This document shows positions 1-5,761 of a DNA stretch of 6,689 nucleotides, piece by piece (position 1 is the stretch's first letter; every line of letters begins with the position of its first letter). The notes below the pieces were generated by a model. The model made no database searches. It was not told where the DNA came from and worked only from the letters and a program-made list of their open reading frames with translations. The stretch spans positions 1-6,689 of the forward strand of contig JBFWYO010000140.1 in NCBI GenBank assembly GCA_050186335.1. Reading direction: 5' to 3'. Made by a program: the position numbers and the translations under genes. This stretch comes from JBFWYO01 sp050186335 (GTDB taxonomy: Bacteria > Pseudomonadota > Alphaproteobacteria > Bin65).

Positions 1-401
1 ACGTCGCCGAAGCAGATGAAGAACTGGCTGTCGGCGCTGTTCGGATCGTTGGTGCGCGCGGCGCCGATGGTGCCGCGCTGGAACGGCGTCTTGTTGAATT
101 CGGCCTGCAGCTTCTGGCCCGAGCCGCCCATGCCGGTGCCGGTCGGATCGCCGGTCTGCGCCATGAAGCCGGGGATGACGCGGTGGAACACCACGCCGTC
201 GTAGAAGCCCTTGCGCGCGAGTTCCTTGATGCGCGCGACGTGCTTGGGTGCGACGTCGGGCAAAAGCTGGATCGTCACGCGCCCGGAGGCGAGATCGAGA
301 TACAGCTGGTTTTCTTTGTCTGTCGATTGCGCGTTTGCGCTGCCGGTTGCGGCGACCATGGCGATGACGAAGCTCCAAAAAAGGTGACGGATTTTGCGCA
401 T
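1..401 (-). CDS. Secreted cyclophilin-type peptidyl-prolyl cis-trans isomerase (3' end outside window)
   Basis: Cyclophilins catalyse cis-trans isomerisation of Xaa-Pro bonds; this one should act in the periplasm on exported proteins. The visible 133 residues begin with a basic n-region (MRKIRH) and a hydrophobic core ending SANA|QS, a good Sec signal with cleavage near residue 24. The cyclophilin core follows: FHRVIPGFMAQTGDPTGTG at about 72-90 contains the catalytic Arg74 and the binding-pocket residues Phe79, Met80 and Gln82. AARTNDPNSADSQFFI at about 114-129 is the second conserved block. Bacterial cyclophilins of this type are about 170-190 aa, so roughly the last 40-50 residues are missing at the left edge. 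The ATG at 401 is preceded by AGGGAG at good spacing. It lies 103 nt downstream of the NicO permease gene in the same direction, so it could be the last gene of the metal operon or have its own promoter. Family assignment is firm; the native substrate is unknown. Confidence 0.95.
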   Translation of the reverse strand, partial: MRKIRHLFWSFVIAMVAATGSANAQSTDKENQLYLDLASGRVTIQLLPDVAPKHVARIKELARKGFYDGVVFHRVIPGFMAQTGDPTGTGMGGSGQKLQAEFNKTPFQRGTIGAARTNDPNSADSQFFICFGD

Positions 402-406
402 GGTGT

Positions 407-412
407 CTCCCT
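407..412 (-). promoter_or_regulatory. Ribosome binding site of the cyclophilin gene
   Basis: On the minus strand AGGGAG lies 5 nt before the ATG at 401. It supports this start, which also begins a complete signal peptide. Confidence 0.6.
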
Positions 413-422
413 GTTGCGACAA

Positions 423-465
423 GGCCCGGAAGGTGGGGGACGGCGGAAAACGCCGAACGCGGGCC
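423..465 (-). other. Nested inverted repeats between the NicO and cyclophilin genes
   Basis: An outer pair, GGCCCG at 423-428 and CGGGCC at 460-465, encloses an inner perfect stem CGGCG (441-445) / CGCCG (451-455) around a GAAAA loop on the plus strand. Both lie in the 103-nt gap between the permease stop and the cyclophilin start. No T-run follows on either strand, so this is not a standard intrinsic terminator. It could be a leader structure or a processing or attenuation element, or chance in GC-rich DNA. Confidence 0.3.
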
Positions 466-504
466 GACTTTGGCGACAGACGGGGTCGATTGCAACGATC
501 AATT

Positions 505-1581
505 TCAGAGCCGAAACCCGCTACGTTCCCAGGTGCCGAGGAACAACAGCATGGCAATCGCGAGGATCAACAGACCGCCGACGATGCCGACGGTCCGATG
601 CGCGATCGCCGCGGTTCTGGCGCCGGGCCTGGCGGTCACCGCGACCAGGCGGCGCACCCAGATCGTGCCCAGGCCCATCAGCGACACGGTCAGGGCGACG
701 CCGACCGCCATCGCGAAGGTCGAGATCACGCCCAGGAAATAGACCCCGTTGGCGAGCGCGAACAACAGGACCAGGACGGCGCCGGTGCACGGTCGTAGCC
801 CGGCAATGGCGGCGATCGGCAGCATGCGCCAGATCATCGCCGGCAGCCGCTCGGCGGCGGCGACGTGCTCGAGCCGGGCGGCGGCGCGATCGTGGCCATG
901 GTCGCGATGAGGATGTTCATGCCCATGGTGGCTGTGGTCGTGGTCGTGCTCGTGGTCGTGCGTCGCCGGTCCATGATGATGGTGGTCGCACGCCCTGCCG
1001 GAGATGAACCCGTAAAGCATATAGAGACCGAAGCCGGCGATCAGCGCATAGCTGATCAATTCGACGATGGTCATCGAGCCGACGATGCGGCTGGCGCCGA
1101 CGCTCAACACCAGCGAGAGCACCGAGACGATGAGGATGGCCGAGCAGGCCTGGACCAGTGCGATCAGCACGCCCATCACCACGCCCTGCACGGCGGCGGC
1201 GCGGTTGGCCAGGAAATATGTCGTCGTCACCATCTTGCCGTGGCCGGGCCCGGCGGCATGGAACACGCCGTACAGGAAAGAAATTAGGATCAGCGACAAG
1301 GCCGGCGCCCAGGCATTGGATTCGCGATACGCGCGCACCTCTTCGGACAGGCGCTTGGTCAGCTCGCGCTGCCATTCGGCGATCTGCGCCACGGTCTTCT
1401 GGACGAACGCGGGCATCCGGAACGACGCGGTCTGCCGCGCGTCGGGCTGTGTCGCCGCGGGCGGCGGCTGTTCGGTCGACCGGCGGCCGAAATAATCCTT
1501 GGACGGCTCCTGCTGTGCGATGGCGGGCGCCGGCGTCCATGCCAATGCCAGGGCGAGCAACAGCCAGGCAATCACGCGCAC
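505..1581 (-). CDS. NicO/RcnA-family divalent metal permease with histidine-rich loop
   Basis: This is a 358-aa inner-membrane transporter of the NicO (COG2215) family, whose characterised members move Ni2+ or Co2+ (RcnA exports, others import). Residues 1-22 form a cleavable-looking signal (core WLLLALALAW, end AIA|QQ). A Pro/Gln-rich and then charged periplasmic segment spans about 23-90. The first membrane block carries the family motif HAAGPGHGK at 108-116. Further hydrophobic segments lie near 133-160 and 172-194, followed by a His-rich loop at 200-230 with 16 His among Asp, Glu and Gly. GLRPCTGA at 261-268 is the second family motif, and hydrophobic segments lie at about 268-300 and 331-349. 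The start is GTG at 1581; GGAG lies 6 nt upstream, and a GTG two codons later is an alternative. The gene is 67 nt downstream of the DUF1007 gene and probably co-transcribed with it and znuA. That context favours zinc over nickel, but neither the ion nor the direction of transport can be read from sequence. Confidence 0.9.
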   Translation of the reverse strand: MRVIAWLLLALALAWTPAPAIAQQEPSKDYFGRRSTEQPPPAATQPDARQTASFRMPAFVQKTVAQIAEWQRELTKRLSEEVRAYRESNAWAPALSLILISFLYGVFHAAGPGHGKMVTTTYFLANRAAAVQGVVMGVLIALVQACSAILIVSVLSLVLSVGASRIVGSMTIVELISYALIAGFGLYMLYGFISGRACDHHHHGPATHDHEHDHDHSHHGHEHPHRDHGHDRAAARLEHVAAAERLPAMIWRMLPIAAIAGLRPCTGAVLVLLFALANGVYFLGVISTFAMAVGVALTVSLMGLGTIWVRRLVAVTARPGARTAAIAHRTVGIVGGLLILAIAMLLFLGTWERSGFRL

Positions 1582-1648
1582 GGCAGGCTCCGCAGGACGC
1601 GCGCGCAGGCGCGGCTTGGTTGGCTCGCACGCGGCGACATGAGTTCGA

Positions 1649-2275
1649 TCAACTCGCCGGGCACGCGAGAACGATGCGTTTCGGGATCACCATGCCGTAG
1701 AAGATCGGATTGGCGACATCGTCCTCGACCTCGGTCTTGCAGGCCGAGCCCTCGACGCGCACCGCGTTCCGCTTGGCCAGCGACACTTCGATGTAGAACG
1801 TCTCGTCATACAGCGAGACCTGGAACGGCGTCTTGCGCGGATGAACCGGTTCCTTGAGGTTGACGGTGAACCGGTACACCACCATCGCCTTGTTCTGCGC
1901 GGCGCTGAAGTCGACGATCATTTCGGGCTCGATCTTGATCGGCTTGCCATCGACCTTGATCCAGGTCAGGAAGCCGAAATCCTTCAGCGAGCGGAACGCG
2001 TTCTGCCGTAGATCGGCGATCTCGTCCGGTTCGAACTGCTTGTTCTTGTTCTTGTCGAAATCCTGGATCAGCGTATTGCTGAACAGTTCGTCGAACGTCC
2101 ATTGCACTTTGACTGCTGTAATCGACTGATCCTTGACCACGATCGCAGCGGCGGCCTCGATAAAGACGTGCGGATGCGCCTGCGCCCCACCGGCCGGCGC
2201 CAAGGCGACCAGCGCGGCGATGGGCCATGCGGCCAGGCGGCGGCGCAATAGGCGGGAAAACTTCAGGATCGGCAT
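1649..2275 (-). CDS. DUF1007 family secreted protein, partner of the NicO permease
   Basis: This 208-aa protein matches the DUF1007 (COG3683) family, whose genes commonly sit beside NicO permeases; its biochemical role is not established. Residues 1-33 are a Sec signal (basic RLLRRRL, hydrophobic AALVALAP, end AQA). Cleavage there would leave HPHVFIEA as the mature N-terminus, the family hallmark. Residues 74-85, DKNKNKQFEPDE, fit an EF-hand loop with oxygen ligands at loop positions 1, 3, 5 and 12 and Phe at position 8, but Lys replaces the usual Gly at position 6. A beta-rich C-terminal half follows, with conserved-looking LYDETFYIEV. The ATG at 2275 was chosen because the signal peptide begins there. 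AAGGAG at 2294-2289 is 13 nt away, a rather long spacing; an in-frame TTG at 2287 is too close to it, and an in-frame GTG at 2326 would add 17 polar residues. It likely acts in the periplasm, delivering or sensing metal for the permease. Confidence 0.9.
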   Translation of the reverse strand: MPILKFSRLLRRRLAAWPIAALVALAPAGGAQAHPHVFIEAAAAIVVKDQSITAVKVQWTFDELFSNTLIQDFDKNKNKQFEPDEIADLRQNAFRSLKDFGFLTWIKVDGKPIKIEPEMIVDFSAAQNKAMVVYRFTVNLKEPVHPRKTPFQVSLYDETFYIEVSLAKRNAVRVEGSACKTEVEDDVANPIFYGMVIPKRIVLACPAS

Positions 2276-2371
2276 TGGACGCGACAAGCTCCTTGGGTGC
2301 GAGCGGCGAAATCGTCCCCCCAGCACCGAACCATAAGCAGCCGGGCCCGCTAAATCCAGCCGGTCGTGCGC

Positions 2372-2389
2372 CCGTCTCGCCGCAGACGG
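2372..2389 (-). other. GC-rich stem-loop just after the znuA stop codon
   Basis: CCGTCT (2372-2377) and AGACGG (2384-2389) are perfect inverted repeats around a 6-nt GC loop, starting 1 nt beyond the znuA stop. No T-run follows on the minus strand, so it does not look like a complete intrinsic terminator. It could protect the 3' end of a znuA message or cause partial termination before the DUF1007 gene. The rest of the 115-nt gap up to 2275 holds only the AAGGAG described with DUF1007. Confidence 0.35.
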
Positions 2390-2390
2390 C

Positions 2391-3377
2391 CTATCGGTTC
2401 AGGCAGGCTTCGAGGCCGGCGGCAAGCTGGCGCAGCAGGCTTGCGTACATTGCCGGACCGGCCGGCAGGTCGGCACCGAGCGAATCGAGCGTACCGAGCC
2501 GGGCGCCGGTGTCCTTGGCGATGCTTTCGGCGATCGCCGGCTTGAACTGGGGCTCGCGAAACAGGCATTCCGCCTTGGCGACCCGAATCCTGGCGCGCAG
2601 TTCGGTCAACCGGCGCGCGCCCGGCGCGTGCTCCGGACTGAGGGTTACCGATCCGACCGCGTTCAAGCCATAACGCGCTTCGAAATAATGATAGGCATCG
2701 TGAAACACGACGAACGGCTTGCCCTTGAGCGGCGCCAGCGACCTCGAAATTTCGGCGTCGAGCGCCCGCAGCTCCGCCTTTACCGTCTCGCCGTTCCTGG
2801 CGTAGGCGGCCGCGTTCGCGGCGTCGAGCGCCGACAGGTTCTTGACGATCGCATCCACCATGGCAGCGGCATTGGTCGGATCGAGCCAGACATGCACGTT
2901 GGCATCCGCGTGATCGCCGTGGTCGTGCGGCGGCGTCGCAGCCGGCTTCCGGCCTTGATCGTGCTTGTGATCATGCGCATCCCAGGCGCCGCCGGTGCGG
3001 TTCTTCAGGATCGTCATGCCAGGCTGATCCATCAGCGCGACGATTTTCGCCTTGGCTGCCAGACCTTTCAGCGGTTGTGCGAGGAACGCCTCGTAATTGT
3101 CGTCGACGTAGAAGACCAGCTTGGCATTGGACAGCAGGCGCGCTTCGGATGGCTTGAGTTTATAAGCGTGCGGCGAGCCCGTGCCCTGAACGATCAACTG
3201 CGGCATGGCCACGCCTTGCATGACGCTGGCCACCAGCGAATGCACCGGCTTGATCGAAGTCACTACATCGCTCGGTTTAAGCTGCGCCGCGGCGGGCGGG
3301 ACGTGCATGCCGACGAGCCACGCAATGCCGGCCGACAAAGCCGCCGAGGTGAGCGTGCGACGTAAACCTGTAAGCAT
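2391..3377 (-). CDS. znuA: Periplasmic zinc-binding protein ZnuA (ABC importer component)
   Basis: This is a 328-aa cluster A-I solute-binding protein that captures Zn2+ in the periplasm and passes it to the ZnuB/ZnuC importer. A signal peptide spans about 1-31 (end AAA|QLK). Likely zinc ligands, matched from memory to ZnuA homologues, are His70 (SPHAY), His162 (NVHVWLDP), His226 (VVFHDAYHYF) and Asp298 (GTLDSLG). Residues 135-156 form the His/Asp-rich flexible loop typical of zinc rather than manganese binders (HDHKHD, then HDHGDH). Cys271 (AECLFREPQF) and Cys325 near the C-terminus are placed like the disulphide pair of E. coli ZnuA. The start ATG at 3377 has GGAAA about 8 nt upstream. No znuB or znuC adjoins it; DUF1007 and NicO follow 115 nt downstream. 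A Zur-like dyad lies 48-74 nt upstream. The assignment is confident; which permease it serves is open. Confidence 0.95.
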   Translation of the reverse strand: MLTGLRRTLTSAALSAGIAWLVGMHVPPAAAQLKPSDVVTSIKPVHSLVASVMQGVAMPQLIVQGTGSPHAYKLKPSEARLLSNAKLVFYVDDNYEAFLAQPLKGLAAKAKIVALMDQPGMTILKNRTGGAWDAHDHKHDQGRKPAATPPHDHGDHADANVHVWLDPTNAAAMVDAIVKNLSALDAANAAAYARNGETVKAELRALDAEISRSLAPLKGKPFVVFHDAYHYFEARYGLNAVGSVTLSPEHAPGARRLTELRARIRVAKAECLFREPQFKPAIAESIAKDTGARLGTLDSLGADLPAGPAMYASLLRQLAAGLEACLNR

Positions 3378-3424
3378 GTGAACGTTTCCGAGTCATTGGG
3401 CCGTGCGACCCGTTCGGCGAGAGG

Positions 3425-3451
3425 ATGGTATAATAATGAACGTTATAACAT
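3425..3451 (-). promoter_or_regulatory. Probable Zur operator/promoter region of znuA
   Basis: This is the most AT-rich stretch of the window. ATGGTATAA (3425-3433) and TTATAACAT (3443-3451) form an inverted repeat matching at 8 of 9 positions with a 9-nt spacer. Each arm resembles half of the ATGTTATAATATAACAT-type Zur operator known from proteobacteria (recalled, not searched). A second overlapping dyad, TAATG (3434-3438) / CATTA (3449-3453), is typical of Fur-family sites. On the minus strand TATTAT (3435-3430) could be a -10 box inside the operator, though no good -35 is visible. Zinc-loaded Zur would then repress znuA and genes read through from it. The site is degenerate in the centre, so Zur binding is an inference from position and half-site similarity. 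Confidence 0.55.
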
Positions 3452-3494
3452 TACTGTTCCGGGTGCCAGCGCAGTTTTTCGACACCGTCGCATC

Positions 3495-3507
3495 GACCGG
3501 TCCGGTC
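3495..3507. repeat. Perfect short palindrome GACCGG-T-CCGGTC
   Basis: This 13-bp perfect inverted repeat with a single central base lies 5 nt beyond the stop of the 176-aa secreted protein gene. The spacing is too tight for a full-length hairpin and no T-run follows. It may be a protein-binding site or chance. Confidence 0.25.
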
Positions 3508-3512
3508 TGCCG

Positions 3513-4043
3513 TTACTTCGCTTTTTTGAGCGATCCGGTAATGCCGACCAGTTGCTGGCCGTCGCGCACGCGGGAGAATTTCAGGTTCATGGTATCGCCC
3601 GCAACGGTGCGGTCGTAGACCTGCATTTCGTAGCCGCCGTCGTCCAGAATGTGCAGCGCGTGGACGGTCAAGGTGTCGCCTTTGATGCGCGCCCACACGT
3701 ACGGGTCGCCCTTAAGCGGGTCGAGGGGCTCACGCGCGCCGAACATATTTGTGCGCATGGCCGCGCTGTAAACGCCTTCGCGCGGCGTGGCCTGGAATTC
3801 GACCTGGAACTCGCGCCGGTCGGACTTGCCGTCCTTGCGGATGATCGTGGTCCACTTGACCACGAACGACTTGTCCTTGGCGGTGACGGTGACCGCCAGA
3901 TCGCGCTGCTCCAGGCCCTCGGCGGTGGTCGAGATGGTTTGCCCGCTCCAGACGCCGACGAATTTCTGGGCGGCGCTCTCCGCCAAGGCGGGGGACGCGG
4001 AAACGGTGAGCAGGATGAAAGCAAGGCTGAGGATCGCGCGCAT
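3513..4043 (-). CDS. Secreted protein of unknown function, 176 aa
   Basis: I do not recognise the family. Residues 1-21 are a clear Sec signal (MRAILSLAFILLTVSASPALA, then ES). The mature part opens with KFVGVWSGQT, a Gly-x-Trp arrangement near the N-terminus. Alternating hydrophobic/polar segments follow (DLAVTVTAKDKSFVVKWTTI, REFQVEFQAT, DTLTVHALHIL, YEMQVYDRTV, TMNLKFSRV), suggesting an all-beta fold such as a small lipocalin-like barrel. There is no cysteine and no lipobox, so it should be soluble in the periplasm or secreted. The ATG at 4043 was chosen because it begins the signal peptide; only a weak ribosome-binding site (GGTCCCCC region) precedes it, and the frame stays open upstream to 4340. 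It faces away from the nucleoside transporter genes and lies 135 nt upstream of znuA in the same direction. The Zur-like site falls after it, so it is probably not part of the zinc regulon. Confidence 0.8.
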   Translation of the reverse strand: MRAILSLAFILLTVSASPALAESAAQKFVGVWSGQTISTTAEGLEQRDLAVTVTAKDKSFVVKWTTIIRKDGKSDRREFQVEFQATPREGVYSAAMRTNMFGAREPLDPLKGDPYVWARIKGDTLTVHALHILDDGGYEMQVYDRTVAGDTMNLKFSRVRDGQQLVGITGSLKKAK

Positions 4044-4153
4044 GGGGGACCGTGCAGTTCGGGGGCTTTGCCGCTCAAAGTATGGCCGATTCGTCGCGGC
4101 ATCGCCAGGGGCGCGCCGATGCCCGCGCATTCGGCCGTAAGGGGCCGCCGCCA

Positions 4154-4171
4154 GCCGGTTTGCAAGCCGGC
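4154..4171 (+). promoter_or_regulatory. Near-perfect palindrome in the divergent intergenic region, possible operator or leader hairpin
   Basis: GCCGGTTTGCAAGCCGGC is an 18-bp near-palindrome with one mismatched pair. As RNA it folds into a 7-bp stem (one G-U pair) with a UGCA loop. It lies 15 nt upstream of the AGGAGG ribosome-binding site of the ABC ATPase. It could be a repressor site controlling the importer or a leader hairpin. In the remaining 4044-4201 gap I see no convincing sigma-70 promoter and no recognised purine riboswitch. Confidence 0.4.
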
Positions 4172-4185
4172 AACCCTGCTGTAAG

Positions 4186-4191
4186 AGGAGG
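4186..4191 (+). promoter_or_regulatory. Strong Shine-Dalgarno AGGAGG of the ABC ATPase gene
   Basis: A consensus AGGAGG lies 10 nt before an in-frame TTG (4202) and 28 nt before an in-frame GTG (4220). It favours TTG as the start. GTG at 4220 has only a weak AAGG nearby (7-nt spacing) but gives an N-terminus of typical family length. The ATG at 4206 is out of frame. Confidence 0.55.
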
Positions 4192-4201
4192 ACAGGCCGC
4201 C

Positions 4202-5761
4202 TTGCATGAAGGGGTTTCCGTGACGCCAACCGTGCCATCCGCGCCGCTGCTTGAATTGCGGCACATCGGCAAGACCTATCCGGGCGTGCGCGCCAACGAT
4301 GCCATCGACCTGTCGATTGCGGCAGGTGAAATCCACGCATTGCTGGGCGAGAACGGTGCCGGCAAGAGCACGCTGGTGAAAATCATTTACGGCGTGGTGC
4401 GCCCGGACGAAGGCGAAATTCTCTGGCAGGGTCGCCCGGTCGCCATCGACAACCCCGCTGCAGCGCGACGACTCGGCATCGGCATGGTGTTCCAGCATTT
4501 CACCTTGTTCGAAACGCTGACCGTCGCTGAGAACATTCTGCTGGCGCTGGACGATGCGGCGGAACGCAAAGCACTTCCCGCGCGCATCGCGGAATTGTCG
4601 AAAAAATACGGGCTCGATCTCGATCCGCATCGCCACGTCCATGCGCTCTCGGTCGGCGAGCGGCAGCGCGTGGAGATCGTGCGCTGTCTGTTGCAGAACC
4701 CGAAATTGCTGATCATGGACGAACCGACCTCGGTTTTGACGCCGGTCGAGGCGGATGCGCTGTTCGCGACCCTGCGCCGCCTGGCCGCCGAGGGCAAGTC
4801 GGTGCTGTTCATCAGCCACAAGCTGGAAGAGATAAAAGCGCTGTGCCGCACCGCGACTATTTTGCGTGGCGGCAAAGTGGTCGCGCGCTGTCTGGTCGCG
4901 GAACAGGACAGCGCGTCGCTGGCGCGGCTGATGATCGGCGGCGAACCGAAACAATCGCGCCATGCCGCCGCGCGCAAACCTGGGGGCGAATGCCTGGTGG
5001 TCGAAGCGCTGAATCTGCGTCCCGCCGATCCGTTTGGGACGCCGCTCAGGAACGTCGATCTTCAGGTGCGCGCGGGCGAAATCGTCGGCATCGCCGGGGT
5101 TGCCGGCAACGGGCAGGCGGAATTGCTGGCGGCGCTGAGCGGCGAGACGATGATTGCCGACGCCGAAGCGATCCGGCTGAACGGCGCACCGATCGGCCGC
5201 CTGCGTCCCTCGGCGCGGCGCAAGCGCGGCCTGGCCTTCGTGCCGGAAGAGCGGCTCGGCCGGGGCGCGGTGGCGGAACTCGATCTGGCCGACAATGCGA
5301 TTTTGACCGGCTACACGGCTGGCCTGGCGATGGGCGGCACGCTGCGGCCCGATCGGGCGCAGAAATTCGCCGAGCAGGTGATCGCTACTTTCGGCGTCGT
5401 GTGCGCCGGGCAACAGGCGGCGGCGCAGAGTCTGTCCGGCGGTAACATGCAGAAATTCATCATCGGCCGCGAAATCAAGCTCGCCCCGAAGCTGCTGATC
5501 GCCGCGCATCCGACCTGGGGCGTCGACGTGGGCGCGGCGGCGGTGATTCACCAGGCGCTGATCGACCTGTCCGATGCCGGCTGTGCCGTGCTGATCGTTT
5601 CGGAGGATCTCGACGAGCTGCTCGCCTTGAGCGACCGTCTGGCGGTGATCAGCCGCGGCACGTTATCGCCGGCGCGGCCGACCGCCGCGTGGACGCGCGA
5701 CGAGATCGGCGCCTGGATGGCCGGGCTGCACAGCGGCGGGAAAACCTCCCATGCTGCATAA
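4202..5761 (+). CDS. Nucleoside/BMP-type ABC importer, double-domain ATP-binding protein
   Basis: This 519-aa cytoplasmic ATPase has two fused nucleotide-binding domains, like YufO/NupO of BMP-family nucleoside importers (related to the sugar RbsA/MglA group). Domain 1 has Walker A GENGAGKST at 49-57, Q-loop Gln98, signature LSVGERQRVEI at 149-159, Walker B LLIMDEPTS at 169-177 and H-loop His206 (SHKLEEI). Domain 2 is degenerate: the Walker A position reads GVAGNGQAE (299-307), without the Lys and Ser/Thr, and the Walker B position reads LLIAAHPTWGVDVGA, with Ala435 and His436 where Asp-Glu would be. Its signature LSGGN (411-415) is intact. Thus one site pairs domain 1 Walker motifs with a good LSGGN, while the other is probably inactive, a common arrangement in this family. 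Numbering uses TTG 4202; GTG 4220 would remove six residues. The stop overlaps the permease start by 11 nt, indicating translational coupling. The substrate (purine nucleoside or a related compound) is inferred from family. Confidence 0.93.
   Translation: MHEGVSVTPTVPSAPLLELRHIGKTYPGVRANDAIDLSIAAGEIHALLGENGAGKSTLVKIIYGVVRPDEGEILWQGRPVAIDNPAAARRLGIGMVFQHFTLFETLTVAENILLALDDAAERKALPARIAELSKKYGLDLDPHRHVHALSVGERQRVEIVRCLLQNPKLLIMDEPTSVLTPVEADALFATLRRLAAEGKSVLFISHKLEEIKALCRTATILRGGKVVARCLVAEQDSASLARLMIGGEPKQSRHAAARKPGGECLVVEALNLRPADPFGTPLRNVDLQVRAGEIVGIAGVAGNGQAELLAALSGETMIADAEAIRLNGAPIGRLRPSARRKRGLAFVPEERLGRGAVAELDLADNAILTGYTAGLAMGGTLRPDRAQKFAEQVIATFGVVCAGQQAAAQSLSGGNMQKFIIGREIKLAPKLLIAAHPTWGVDVGAAAVIHQALIDLSDAGCAVLIVSEDLDELLALSDRLAVISRGTLSPARPTAAWTRDEIGAWMAGLHSGGKTSHAA

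Noticed and set aside
183..1007. Plus-strand 274-codon frame with an Arg-rich translation
   Set aside because: It is antisense to the cyclophilin and NicO genes; the Arg-rich composition is what GC-rich complementary frames give.
505..1581. Firm annotation of the permease as a nickel/cobalt exporter (rcnA)
   Set aside because: The family fits, but the znuA neighbour and Zur-like operator point to zinc, and sequence alone does not show the direction of transport.
2371..2390. Intrinsic terminator after znuA
   Set aside because: A 6-bp stem is present but no T-run follows on the minus strand, so it is reported only as a stem-loop.
2628..4184. Plus-strand open frames of 245 and 268 codons opposite znuA and the 176-aa gene
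   Set aside because: They mirror well-supported minus-strand genes with signal peptides and conserved motifs, and they have no recognisable domains.
4044..4201. Possible purine riboswitch ahead of the nucleoside importer
   Set aside because: I could not find the conserved core or a three-way junction; the region is GC-rich with only the short palindrome.
3668..5551. Minus-strand open frame of 627 codons antisense to the ABC ATPase
   Set aside because: It lies opposite a clear ABC ATPase with all motifs, and its 3' part overlaps the 176-aa gene in another frame. The translation is rich in Arg, Gln, His and Ala without domains, as expected of a GC-rich shadow frame.
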